Shown here: in pieces, positions 11,991-23,569 of the stretch
Position numbering within the stretch: the stretch's first letter is position 1
How the letters are laid out: every line of letters starts with the position of its first letter
Source of the DNA: Eucalyptus grandis
Taxonomy: Eukaryota; Streptophyta; Magnoliopsida; Myrtales; Myrtaceae
Direction: 5' to 3'
NCBI RefSeq assembly: GCF_016545825.1
Contig: NC_052616.1
Coordinates: forward strand, 3,596,001-3,660,000
Length of the DNA stretch: 64,000 nt
Notes under the pieces: model-generated
Database searches by the model: none
Told to the model about the DNA's origin: nothing
What the model saw: the letters and a program-made list of their open reading frames with translations, nothing else
Made by a program: the position numbers and the translations under genes

Positions 11991-13402
11991 ATGGCTCCAC
12001 CCCACTTCCTCCTCGTCACATTCCCGGCGCAGGGCCACATCAACCCGGCCCTCCAGTTCGCCAAGCGCCTCCTCCGCAGCGGCGCTGAGGTGACTTTCGC
12101 CACCAGCGTCTCCGCCTGCCACCGCATGTCCAAGGGCAGGGCCTCCCCGGAGGGCCTCCACTTCGCCCCCTTCTCTGACGGCTACGACGACGGGTTCAAG
12201 ATGGGGGACAACGTGTCACAATTCATGTCCGAGCTCAGGCACCGCGGCTCTGAGAAGCTCAAGGACCTCATGGCGTCGAGTGCGGGCGAGGGCCGCCCCT
12301 ACACCTGCTTGGTGTACAGCTTGCTTCTCCCGTGGGCTGCCGAGGTGGCACGCGAGTTCCATGTGCCCTCGGCCCTCCTGTGGATTCAGCCCGCCACGGT
12401 CCTTGACATGTACTATTATTACTTCAACGGCTATGGCGAATTCATAGAAAATAACTGCATCGACCCTTCATGTTCGTTCGAGTTGCCGGGTCTCCCCTAC
12501 AAGTTCACTAGCCGCGACTTGCCTTCATTTTTTTTGCCGAGCCGCTCGGATGCATACGATGTTGCGTTGCCGACTTTCAAAGACCAGCTCGACACGCTCA
12601 ACCAAGAAAACAATGCAAGGATACTGGTGAATACCTTCGACTCGCTAGAGCCGGAGGCCTTGAGAGCGATCGACAGGTACAACTTGGTGGGGATAGGGCC
12701 GTTGATACCCTCGGCTTTCCTCGATGGGAAAGACCCGTCGGACACGTCCTTTGGCGGCGACCTCTTCCACAAGTCCAAGGAGTACACTGATTGGCTGGAC
12801 TCCAAGGCCCCGGCGTCGGTCGTCTATGTGTCGTTTGGGAGCATCGCAGAGATATCGAAGAGGCAGGCAGAGGAGCTCGCCTGCGCGTTGCTCGACTGCG
12901 GGCGACCGTTCTTGTGGGTCATAAGAGCAAAACAAAACGGAGAGGAAGAGAAGGACGAGGATAGATTGAGCCGCATGCAGGAATTGGAAGAGAAAGGAAT
13001 GATAGTGCCGTGGTGTTCGCAGCTCGAGGTGTTGTCGCACCCCTCCCTCGGGTGCTTTCTGTCGCACTGCGGGTGGAACTCGACCCTCGAGAGCCTCGCG
13101 CTCGGCATCCCCGTGGTGGCGTTCCCGCAGTGGACGGACCAGGGGACGAACGCTAAGCTCATCGAGGATGTGTGGCGGACTGGGATTCGTGTGAGGCCAA
13201 ACGGGAAGGGTTGGTGGAGGCGGGGGAGATAAGGAGGTGCTTGGAGACGGTGATGGCCGATGGGGAGATGAGGGAGGAGGTGAGGAGGAATGCGGCCAAG
13301 TGGAAGGAGTCGGCGAGGGAGGCGGCGAGAGAAGGCGGGTCGTCGGACCGGAACTTGAAGGCTTTCATCGAAGAGGTCGGTCGAGGTTGTTGTCGATGCT
13401 GA
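11991..13402 (+). pseudogene. UGT75-type glucosyltransferase copy A, one-base frameshift
   Basis: UDP-glucose-dependent glycosyltransferase, cytosolic in this family. The frame opens at 11991 with MAPPHFLLVTFPAQGHINPA (catalytic His at residue 16) and runs 413 codons to 13232. The 44-residue PSPG box (about residues 341-384, WCSQLEVLSH to FPQWTDQ) is complete and ends in Gln, as expected for UDP-glucose. Compared with copy B, one G is missing in the aacgggaagg run near 13203-13206. The product therefore ends in WWRRGR, and the last 63 or so residues ([12 protein letters not shown] to FIEEVGRGC) remain in another frame up to 13402. That tail packs back on the N-terminal lobe in UGT structures, so activity is doubtful. 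Either a recent pseudogene or a base-calling error. Confidence 0.9.
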
Positions 13403-14563
13403 GATTGTGGAAGTAGCTTGCTGCAGCTAGTTTGGTAGTTTGAGTACTTAAGTTGTGTGTAGGTGTTCTCTTATTTCTTCTTTTGTTATGAGTACTTCTT
13501 CCCAGCATTTTCTAAGGAGGTTTTGCTGATGTTGATGGTAGGTTGCTGCATGAAGGTACCATGGAATAAGTGAAGCCATATCACAGATTTACTCCGATAC
13601 TCAAGTGCATTATTTTTCTTACCCTGTCGTATTATTCTTGGTCACGGCCATCAAGCATCGTAAAGGTCTTCCAATCACAGAGAAATATAATTTTTCCTTT
13701 CTAGACTAATGTTGCGTTGGCGAAAGAAATCATTAAATGGTCATTGTATATATTAAGTACTGTTTAATATTAAATCATCATACATAATATACGTAATGCA
13801 TGATAATGTGCAATCTCCTTAGTGCGCATCCACATTTAGTTGTCATCATTTGAGCGGTTTGAAAATCCTAGCGGCCAGATCTCTGACAATGAATGATCGA
13901 GAGGATGAGATGTTAGGTTGAAAAAGACACGTTTGAACTGTGGACGGGACTAGGGTCGTGTAGCAGGACCAATTCTATTTGAGAATCAGATATTGGTTTG
14001 GTTTTAGAATTCAATTGAAATTAATGGGAACTGACCAGTTAAGAAGTTATCAATAGTTCCTAGAGAAGGTTGACGTACAATCGTGGTGCATATTGGTATA
14101 TTGGTCGAATTGCCCCATCATAGATGTTATCTTGTCATTCATATTGCTATGTGTTGTCATATTATAAATTGTCACATTACACATGCTGCCATGTCTTTAG
14201 GATCGGTTGCATTCCTAATTTGGTTGGGCCAGAGTCGATCTTGTATTGGGTCGGATTAACTGCTCGAGCTGAGCTGAGATAATCTCGTAAGCCCAACTTA
14301 CCCGGTCTTCAACACTTCTTCTACCAGTGATTCCTACTTCGTAGACCATTGCCAATCGATCTTGACAGTCCCCGGTGGTCGAGCTCAACAATCATTGATC
14401 GGACCGAGCGTCCATTGGTCTAAATGATGGGGCTAGTACATATAGTTTTCACAGATACTTGGTGCATATATGTTCAATGGATTCCTACACGTTCTTTCGG
14501 TTGCAATTGCTTATTTCTGTGACAGTGATTTCACCACAACTATAAAAGCAAAACAATCTCGCT
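13403..14563. other. 3' region and spacer after UGT75 copy A
   Basis: The first 200 bp are a probable 3' UTR: words such as ttctaaggaggtt and gttgctgcatgaa recur after copies B and C at matching distance. The rest matches 31770-32640. No further gene seen. Confidence 0.5.
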
Positions 14564-16003
14564 TCACTTTTGCCATGAAAAACCTAAGATTGCTGTCCGA
14601 AGATCCGCCTTCCTTGACGGCTCGCCAGCCTCGCCTCGCCTCGCCAAAGCTTTCCATATCAAGGCACTCTCAACGCATGCCTCCTTCGTTTGTCGCCCCT
14701 CTACTAATGGGCCCAGCCCAACCCATTTCTCTGAAAAGCCCATGCTCAACCAATTGGCATCGGCCCATTAAACCACTTTTCAATTTTCTTCAACAGCTTC
14801 GTTGAAGAAGCAAGACCAATGGCAGACTTAACAAGAAGAAAGAGGAGCTATGTGAAATTTTCGGACACCTTGACAAGCCGAATCAACTTTAAATTGTAAC
14901 GCTGGGTAAGTATCCAAATTCTATTTTTCATCTAATGGAAATATTTTTTGAAGTTAGGTCTTAAATTTGGAGTTAAGTGAAATTCAAATTGTGAGTTCGA
15001 TTAAAGAGTTATTGAGTTTTGGATTTATATGGAAATGGTAGATAAGGGGGTGGGGGTTGTGGAGCTGTGAAGTTTGATGAGATTCGATTTCAAAGATAGT
15101 TTGATTGGAATGAATTTTTGAAGTTTCATTTTTGAGTTACCCGTAGCGGACAATATGCATAACGGAGAAAGATGAATATTTACTATAGACGAGTTTCTTT
15201 GTTAGAGTTAGGAGTTGATTGGTCGACGAATAAGTGTAGTTAGTCGATTTGTTCATTAGAATAATATGTTATTCGGATTTTGATATCTTTTTTTGATTAA
15301 TTGATAGGAATATGAGTGTGTTAGCTTGAATAACCATCGTGGATTAGTTTTCGCTTTTTCCAAGTAAATAATACTATCTCTTTTTTGATTTTGTAAACTC
15401 ATATTTTTAAAGTGATATGGATTAGTTATTTAATGAATTAAGAAATGGGAATTTTGGTTGCATAGAATTAGATCGAGTATTTACTACCATACTGTCTATT
15501 TGAAATGGAAATACAAAATTTGATTAAAGTTTGAGTTGATTGCTTGAAAATGGTTTGTGAAACCTCTCATGAAATAATTATGGAAAAATTCCATGATTTA
15601 TGAATGTGGTTTTTGAAAAGTACTTTGACATATATGAATTGTTGAGAAGTTATATGATTTGGTTAGTAAACCTGAGTTTTAAAAATTGGTGTCGATTGTG
15701 GGTTATTGGAGAAAGATATTGGTTGATTATGCTCATATCACTATGATTAAGACCCCTTGAGAGGTTTAAGTATACATACTGTTTCAGGGCGTCCTTTTGG
15801 GTCAAACCGATTTCTCTAATGTAAGCAATATATCTAGCCAAGGGGGTAAACTTAATGGTCCTTAAGTTTCGGCCATCAACCGCGGTGGCACAGGTGACAC
15901 GTGCACTAGCCAGGCTCGCCCATGCTAGGCGCTTGGCAAGTTGTTTGGTAGGATTAGGATGACCCAGACCACGAAAGGAGATGATGAGGAAGAGGTAATT
16001 CAT
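14564..16003 (-). pseudogene. Gutted minus-strand UGT75 relic (copy A side)
   Basis: Two UGT ends survive in the right order and about a gene length apart. The N-terminal piece starts at 16003 (MNYLFLIISFRGLGHPNPTK, then QLAKRL), with the catalytic-His motif GHPNP. The C-terminal piece is at about 14749-14564 (ALIWKALARR, in the other copy followed by AVKEGGSSDSNL). Between them is about 1 kb of AT-rich non-coding sequence with no PSPG box. This copy also has an expanded ctcgc repeat of 14 bases near 14625-14640 that shifts the C-terminal frame relative to 32679-34190. It is a dead gene lying head to head with the next plus-strand UGT75 copy. Confidence 0.72.
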
Positions 16004-16079
16004 CTCTCTCTCTCTCTCTGGTGTGATAGATGTTGATTAATGGGAATGGAAGGTTTTTCTTTTTTATATTTTTCGAAAC

Positions 16080-17062
16080 ATCGGCATAATGTCAAACGGA
16101 TATATCCATTTCGACGATTTTAGTGTAGGCTTTATCAAATCCAAAAGGTTTGCTCCATTCATGAGATCGTTTATACATCTCCATGTCTCTCCTTTTATTC
16201 TGTTTCTCGCTGACTGATGAAAGGGCACCAAATTAATCTTCATCTTTCCTCAATTTAGACATTTTTCCGTTTTCTTCACTGTTTCACGATAAAGGTGAAC
16301 GTCAATTGTCAGCTTTTCGGCCCATGCACAGACGAGAGTACACAGCGTGCATGCATACAGCTAAGTGTCCCCCGATCGGTCCAATCACATGAGCACACGT
16401 TCATCTCTTTCAGTCTCTTCGATCCATGGAGAAGCAAGAACGAGTCTCTGCTTTTTGCCTTGTCCACGATTCAATCACGCAGAGAAAAAAAAGATCTCGC
16501 GACCCAAATCACGATCCTCTGTCCGTCTCTAAAGAGCAAAAGAACAAACGGACAACAGACAAATCAAAGACTGGAAAATAAGATCACGACTCTCCAATTC
16601 GTCACTACAAACGTCACTCCATCCCAACTTCATCCTTCTATTTATACGCATGCCGTGAGATTTCGTAAAGCTTAAATTATTAGATAAATGCGTGGTTTTG
16701 ATATTTAATTACTCCAATACTTTCCCTTATGCTTAAATCTTGTTTTTTACCTAGTACTAAGTGTGGAAATTTAATTAGAGAGGCAAATGGAGCCTGGTAC
16801 GATTTGAACTCAATATTTCTAACTCTAATATCATGTGAAATTTTGATAGGACCATTTCCAACATTTCTAAAAGCGTAAGTTATTATATGAAGATATAATT
16901 TAATATTTAATTACTTTAACACATATCACTCACCAAAACATGTAAGACATAAACTCCCACAGTCTCATTGACATTTGCGCCCAACAACAACCATATAGGC
17001 ATCCACTAAAAGGAAGTTCGAAAACCACGAGCTCACACGCGCCACTACCCACTGCTGTCGCC
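16080..17062 (+). promoter_or_regulatory. Upstream region of the truncated UGT75 copy
   Basis: Carries the same upstream block as the other copies (16369-16440, cccgatcggtccaatcacat) and a TATA-like tatttatac at 16639-16647. About 270 bp of a dispersed repeat (about 16650-16925, with taatatttaattactttaac) separates that TATA from the start at 17063. The same repeat is at 34840-35098 before copy C, so it was inserted before the segmental duplication. Confidence 0.55.
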
Positions 17063-17158
17063 ATGGTGCTGCCCCACTTCCTTCTCGTCACGCTCCCAAC
17101 GCATGGCCACATCGACCCGGCCCTCCAGTTCGCCAAGTGTCTCCTCCACGGTGGTGCC
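17063..17158 (+). pseudogene. UGT75 N-terminal fragment cut by an LTR element
   Basis: The first 32 codons of a UGT75-type gene (MVLPHFLLVTLPTHGHIDPA, then LQFAKCLLHGG), with the catalytic-His motif GHIDP. The reading frame ends where an LTR begins at 17159. The rest of the gene is not found on the far side of the LTR cluster at 22392, so it was deleted. Positional partner of copy C at 35230. Confidence 0.85.
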
Positions 17159-18203
17159 TGAAAAGGCTAGTAACAACACCTAGAGGGGGTGAATAGGTGT
17201 GAAGAACAATTTTCACAAAAGAATAGTATAACTATTTTACTTTTGAAACTGAGTCTGAAGAATAACAGATTTTAAGCGAGTTCAGACTTTAGCAGTTAAA
17301 TATAACTTTGAACAAATAAAAGAGTTTAGGGAAGAGAATAAGAACATAGAATTTATAACGGTTCAGCTTAGATCAAGTTTACGCCCACTCTCCCACACTG
17401 ACAGCCTTCTGGCTGGATTCCACTAAGAAACAAAAGAGATTTTATGGCCTTGTGATCTCAATTTCATAGTGAAGAGTCTTTACTACTCTCTCACGAAGTT
17501 GCACTATAAGTCTCTTTCTCTTTTGAGTACAAATTTGAGCTCAGTGAATGAAATAGTAAGAGAATATGAAGTTTCAGATTTTGAAAATTTTCTTTCACAC
17601 ACTTTACAAATGACTAGAGATATTTCCTTTAAATAGTCATTCATGCATTCTCGACCGTTGGCACTTTCCAAAGGAATTCATCCAATCAACCCATTGAACA
17701 GAATCGATTAAAAAGATCTCGAGCCGTTTGAAGATTGTGATGAAAGCCCGTCAATCCTGTTCGCTCATACAATCAGGATCTTGATTTCCATAAGTAGATA
17801 CTTTTCAAGTTTACTTGCCTTCCAAAAGATTGGACGAATCGAAATTGATTCCAATAAGGACAGCCAATCTTGTAGGTGATATTTCCAACCAGAAAACCAT
17901 CTAGAATCCATACAAACTGAACCTCTTGAAGAAATAAATATAATCTCGCATCTGGATAAGTCTTCATACTTCACTTGCGTTCAATCTGGAATTCATCAAA
18001 GTGGGCAAACTTCTGATGTAGAGCAAACTTTGACACTAAAATTTGGCAGTCTTTAGATTTTGACACAGAAGTCTAGCAGTTTTCAGACTTTGACACAGAA
18101 GTCTGGCAATCTTTAGACTTTGACACAGGAGTCTTGAAATATTCATAATAGACTTTGGCTAAATTTTGTTATCTTCAAAACATCAAAGGAGTTTCCTCCA
18201 ACA
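17159..18203 (-). repeat. Sirevirus-like LTR (3' LTR of a minus-strand element)
   Basis: Begins tg and ends ccaaca in the plus reading. The near end gctagtaacaacacctagag...gtgaataggtg is the reverse complement of the LTR end seen at 43860-43893. Directly after it is atctccccctttttgatggtgac, a polypurine tract read on minus, which marks it as the 3' LTR. Confidence 0.85.
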
Positions 18204-20326
18204 ATCTCCCCCTTTTTGATGGTGACAAAACTTCATTATAGATTTAGGGACTTATGACCTACAAAACAATACTTGAGCAGTGCATGATATCTCATAAAAA
18301 CAAATTGTTTAAAGATCTGGATAGCATCGATTCTGCAATCACAAAAAACATGTTAATCTTGAAAAATTTAGACAAATATCAAGAGTTAAACATCCATCCA
18401 TACATAATCATTACCATCACAAGAGTTGTTGCAAGTGTTAAATAGTCAAACAGAATCTGCAACAATTAAATAAAAGTTGGAAGTTGAACTCAACAAAAGT
18501 TTAAGTCAAAGTCAAAGTCAAATCTGCATGTTCTCCCCCTTTTTGTCATAAGCAACAAGTGGAGAAAGTCAAAAATAGAGAGAGATAAATGGAATCAAGT
18601 TTCTTGGGATTCGAATGAGCTGGAAATCCCCCATTTACTGAATTGTCTCCCCCAGCTTTCACACTATCTCCTTTAGCTTCTCAACATCTTCGATCTTGGC
18701 AGTCTTTTTAACTTGTTGTATATCTTTAACTTGAAGGTTGATAGACTGTACCTTCTCATGAAGAGAATCTGAAGTAGATTGCAAAGCATAGTGAAGCTTC
18801 TGGATCTCAAACTCCATATTGTATTGCTGTGCTTTTAACTCTAGAAGGAGCTCTAGCAGTCTTTGAAAGTCTGCGTTTGTTTTAGTTTGCGCACTAGCCT
18901 TAGCGAAGTGAAAACGTGGAGTATTGAGAGTTGAGGGAACATCAACTTGTCGAACACCATGACTTGGAGTGGATTCTTTAATGTTAGCTTTAGGAAAATG
19001 GGAAGCATAGACATCTTTTGGGTTGGCAGGAGATCTACTAATATCATCACTTGCAAAATGATGAGAAGAATCTACTAATATCCTCTCTCTCCTTCTTCCT
19101 TCTCATTTTCTTGCTCAAAACCAATAAACATTTGAAGATTCTTCAAGGCAAAGGCAGAGATGGTAAGATCATCTTCATCCTCTTTGTCTTGTAGGAGGAG
19201 AGATCTTCTCTTCTCGGCGGGTTCACGCACAACTTCCTTCCCTTTTCTTCTTCTTCCAGCAGGCTCTTCCTTGGTTTTGATCGGGGACTCCTTCTTCAAG
19301 CGCTCTATGGCCTTGCTCAGATCTTTCAGCCTCATCTTCAATACCATTTTCAATCCTATAACCATATGAGCAACAATTCGAGAACAAAGAGAGGCGAGAA
19401 ACTGGATCTAAAAGTGTCTAAACAATTGAGTGATCAGCATAGAGTATGGCAGTTGTCCCTTATCCTTTGCAACTGTCCTGTACATATGCATCAGGATAGT
19501 ATGAGGGAGAGAGAATTTCATTCCATTGCTGATAGCAAACATTAGTCTTGCTTCAAATATGGAGACATCTGTTTTTGAAGCAGCCTTTGGTCTGATGCAG
19601 TTAATGACAATTTTGTGCAGGAAGACATTTGAGGCTGACAATCTGGAATAAGTGATGCCTCCAGGAAGTTTGTCCTTGACAAGGAATCTCGCTTTGGCCA
19701 ATCGAAACACTAATTGGTTGGAAGCCACTCCTTTCCACACCAATGATGTCAGCTAATGTGTTAACATCTGCAACATAGCTTTTGTCACTCATAGTGAACT
19801 AGAATCTATTCGGGTAAAAAAAAGATAGGTTTGAATAGAAAAAAGGCAGTCAACTCCGGATAAGCAACAGTTGTCTCAGAACAAAAATTCTCAAGTTGAA
19901 GGAAAGCCAATTTTTCCCTCAAATTCACCTAAATCGAGTCTAGAAAGTCAAAATCGACCGATCGAGGGTTCATTACCCCTCTTTTCAACATTTGTGTGTA
20001 GGCCCTTTTGTGATCTTTAGAACGAAAAAGACTTGTTACCAGGCATTTTAGCAGCAATGCCCATTCTTGGTTCGAAGTTCGAAAACATTCTCTCATCATC
20101 GTCTTTGCTTTCAGGCTAATTGAAAAAACTAAATCTAGGATCTCTAGGATCAATAGGAAGGTTAAGGAAAGCCTCATTTGCCGCTCCTTCTTTAGCTATT
20201 CCTAAATCTTCCATTGTCCTTAGAAAAGTTGTTTCGTTATGATGCCTATGCCTTCGAAGAAAATCGGTAATGAACTTCTTTAGAGTACCACCCATTTTAA
20301 GATAACCATAGTATTTGTACAAAACC
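18204..20326 (-). mobile_element. Sirevirus-like interior with decayed extra ORF
   Basis: Minus-strand remnants of the same extra ORF that lies between pol and the 3' LTR at 52217-54314. Shared pieces include a start-side segment at 20322-20116 (GGTLKKFITDFLRRHRHHN), YVADVNTLADIIGVERSGFQPISV at 19792-19720 (given here as two parts: YVADVNTLADIIGVERS and FQPISV), KMRLKDLSKAIERLKKES near 19330, and a lysine/glutamate-rich tail. A second polypurine-type word, tctccccctttttgtcat, is at 18532. Gag and pol are absent. Broken by the next LTR at 20327. Confidence 0.75.
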
Positions 20327-21291
20327 TGGGCAAAAGGGCTAGTAACAACACTTATAGGGGGTGAATAGGTGTGAAGAAAATTTTTCGCAAAGAATAGTAG
20401 AAATAATTTAGTTTTGAAACTGAGTCTGAAGAATAAAGATTTTGTGCAAGTTCAGACTTTGGCAGTTAAATAGAGTTATGAACAAATAAAGGAGTTCAGG
20501 GAAGAGAATAAGAACATAGAGTTTATAGTGGTTCAGCTTAGATCAATTCTACGTCCACTCTCCCACGCTGATAGCCTACTAGCTGGATTCCACTAAGAAT
20601 CAAAAGAGATTTTACAGCCTTGTGTCTCAACTTCAAGATGAAGAGTCTCTACTGCTCTCTCACGAAGTCTCACAAAAATTTGCTCTCTCTTTTGAGTACA
20701 ATTATGAGCTTAGTGAATAAAATAGCAATGAACTAGGAAGCTTCAAACTTTAAAATTTTTCTCACGCACTTCTCGAATGACTAGAGATGTCTCATTTAAA
20801 TGTTCCTTCATGCCTTCTTGACCATTGGCACTTTCCAAAGAAATTCTTCCAATTAACCCATTGGACAGAATCAATCAAAGGAAATCTTGAGCCGTTTGAA
20901 AATTGTGATGAAAGCCTGTCAATCCTGTCCGCCCATACAATCAGGATATTGGTTTCCATAAGTAGATACTTTCCAAGTTTACCTGCCTTCGAAAAGATTG
21001 GAGTATTGAAATTGATTTCAATAAACATAGCGAATCATGTAGATGTTATATCCAACCAGAAAGCCATCCATAAGCCATACGAACTGAACCCTTGAAGAAA
21101 TAAAGATAATCTCGTGTCTGGATAAGTCTTCATTCTTCAGCATTGTTCAGTCTGGAATTTCTCAATGTGAGCAGACTTTGACACTAAAGTCTGGCAGTCT
21201 TCAGATTTTGACACTAAAGTCTGAAAATCTTAAGAATAGGCTTTGGATAAGTTTTGTCAACTTCAAAACATCAAAGTATTTTTCTCCAACA
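20327..21291 (-). repeat. Second Sirevirus-like LTR, inserted in the first
   Basis: Same family as 17159-18203 but shorter and diverged. Starts tgggcaaaagggctagtaac and ends tttctccaaca. It is followed by the polypurine-type aatctccccatttttttaat, so it is also a 3' LTR. It interrupts the extra ORF of the first element at 20326. Confidence 0.8.
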
Positions 21292-21809
21292 ATCTCCCCA
21301 TTTTTTTAATGGTTACAAAACTTCCCTATAGATTTAAGAACTTTTGACCTGCAAAACAACTCTTAAGGAATACATGATATCTTTTAAAAATAAGTTGATT
21401 AGGATTTGGATAACATCGATTCTGTAACCACAGAAAACATGTTAATCTTGAAAAGATAAGACAAATATCAAGACTTAAACATCCATCCATCCATAATCAT
21501 TACCACAAAAGTAAGTTCCTGCAAAGGTCAAACGGAATAATAGAATAACAGAACAAATGTTCAAGTCAAAAGTTAAAGTCAAATCTACATGTTCTCCCCC
21601 TTTTTGTCATTAGCAAAAAGTGGAGAAAGTCAAAAATAGAGAAAATGGAATGAAATTAGGTTTGTCTTGGGATTCGGACGAGCTGGAAATCCCCCATTGA
21701 TTGAACTGTCTCTCCCAACTTTTGCACAGTCTCCTTCAGCTTCTTAACATCTTCGATCTTGGTAGTTTCTTTAACTTGCTATTGTAAGGCTTGAACTTGA
21801 AGGTGTAGA
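21292..21809 (-). mobile_element. Interior fragment of the second Sirevirus-like element
   Basis: Matches 18204-18740: tctccccctttttgtcatta (21594) and ggaaatcccccattgattgaa. It is only the 3' end of an interior and stops abruptly at about 21809, where LTR sequence of another subfamily begins. Confidence 0.7.
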
Positions 21810-22391
21810 AAGTTCTTGTCTTCAAGATCTAATCATCAATCAATTAGATTGAATCAATCAAATCAATCTTGATGTGGAATCCAAACCATATCACTAGCCG
21901 TTATATGATTGGGCTTGAGTTATGTTCTGTCGAATCTGGATGTAAAGTCTGAGAGCAATAGACTTTACAATCTAAGTCTGTAGACTTTACAATCTGGTCC
22001 GAACATATCGCTTTCGAACAGATTTAGCTTTAAGGTCGTACCTAGTTCGGCTTCAAAGCATAGAGTCCGTCTTCTAGTTCATCATTCACGTTCGTCCGGA
22101 ATTTGTCGAGTGAGCGAGACTTCCGATGTAGAATAGACTTTGACACTAAAGTTTGGCAGTCTTCAGACTTTGACACGGCAGTTTTCAGACTTTGACACAG
22201 AAGTTTGGAAATCTTCAGAATATACTTTGGACATATGTTACGTTCAGTTTTCTGGTTGTCTTCACACTTTGACAATATCCTTTACATGTTCTATCATCTG
22301 CATGGTCTATTACTTAACCATTAAACATGTTAGTAGCCTTTGATTTATTTTGTCATCTTCAAAACATCATAAGGAAGGGATTTCCCTAACA
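21810..22391 (-). repeat. Truncated LTR of a third Sirevirus-like subfamily
   Basis: Resembles the LTR at 61396-62486 (tagaaagttcttgtc, attgaatcaatcaaatc, cataaggaaggg) and ends tttccctaaca at 22391. No polypurine tract follows, so this end faced the host: it is a 5' LTR of a minus-strand element. Its other end is missing. Confidence 0.7.
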
Positions 22392-23164
22392 CAGTTTGCA
22401 TGAATTTTTTTTTTCTTTTTTAAACAAATCGTTTATAAGAAAAGCTCGTCTTGTGTTACTCTAGCCAAGGTGAGATCCACTTTAGTGTTTTGAATGGCTC
22501 CATTAGAAATCATGGATGATGTAAAAATTGCGGAAATGGAGAGAAATTATCTCTTACAACATTTTGTAATTAAACATAAAAAGGGTGAAAAAGTGATGAT
22601 TAAAATTCCTAATTAAGTTTTCTAAATAGGACTTATTCATCCTCTCGAATGCACTATGTCCGACAAGAACATACATGCACGCATGATTCGTGTGAAAACT
22701 GAACGACAACGTTCGAAGTTTTATGTCTAGAAGAGTATTGGGAGTAATGAGAATATACCTAAATTACTGTGCTTGAAATTTTAAAAGAGTAAATGAATGT
22801 TTTGCTATTATTGAAAAAGATGTACCATCTAGGTACAAGCACATGTAGCAAGTGATTACGAAAAATAATGGGGGAATAGAACTAGCCAAGACGGTCTTGA
22901 ATTTTGCGACAGTGAATAAGCAATATGTGAATTGATAAATTGATGGTAATCAATGCAGGCATGAATGGATTCCATGGCACCAAAGAAAGTTTGCCAAAAA
23001 TAATTGATCTGCTTCTATAGTAGTCTCTTATTGTCCATCACCCACTCAATTACGGTAAAAGTGTTTTGATCTTCTCTAGTCTGCTTTTTAGTATTCCAAT
23101 ACTCAAAATCAATAATGTGGAATTTTGTAGAATCACTGTCAATCACTTTAAAAGTTTAAGCTAT
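22392..23164. other. Anonymous spacer
   Basis: AT-rich, no gene or repeat structure recognised. It does not continue the UGT75 fragment that was cut at 17158. Confidence 0.4.
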
Positions 23165-23462
23165 TAAATAAATATAAAATTTAATATCTAAATATTCTAA
23201 CATTTAAAATACTGATTTGAATTAAAATCAAATTGACAAAGAGACTGGGTCTTCCCTCGAAGGCATAGATGCTCGTAGTAGAACCTCCACTTGATTTGAA
23301 TTAAAAATCACCCGGTACCCCTCGATCTTCAGTAATAACACGTTCTTCGATATGTTCACCTTATGCTACTCGATAACTCCAAGCCAATTGATATCCTTAA
23401 GCTCGCTCTCCCGACTGTTCACCTTTAGGTTTATCATAACTTCTACAACATCGAGCTTGTGA
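23165..23462. repeat. Duplicated anonymous block (right copy)
   Basis: Partner of 7290-7575; see there. Homology ends at cgagcttgt (about 23462; 7577 in the partner), where a different dispersed repeat begins. Confidence 0.65.
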
Positions 23463-23569
23463 GTGCCGAATACTTCAAATGTCAAAACTTGACATGAGTG
23501 GACACTTAAATGACAAAATTTCTAAAAGGTATACTTAAGTGCTAAAATTGGAGAAGAAATGAACACTTA

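Larger units (their letters stand above)
9245..17158. repeat. Segmental duplication, copy A (partner about 25286-35330)
   Basis: Order and sequence match copy B: spacer, UGT75 gene on plus, minus-strand UGT75 relic, then the start of a second plus-strand UGT75. Landmarks shared in order include agaggtgatcaacgga (9542/25583), ccgcccggatggaagatgac (10420/26860), the UGT start (11991/30171), ctgtccgaagatccgccttc (14599/32760) and ggagatgatgaggaagaggt (15975/34160). Copy A is cut at 17158 by LTR elements. It lacks the two LTR insertions seen in copy B, which gives empty sites at 10119-10123 and 11581-11585. Confidence 0.92.
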
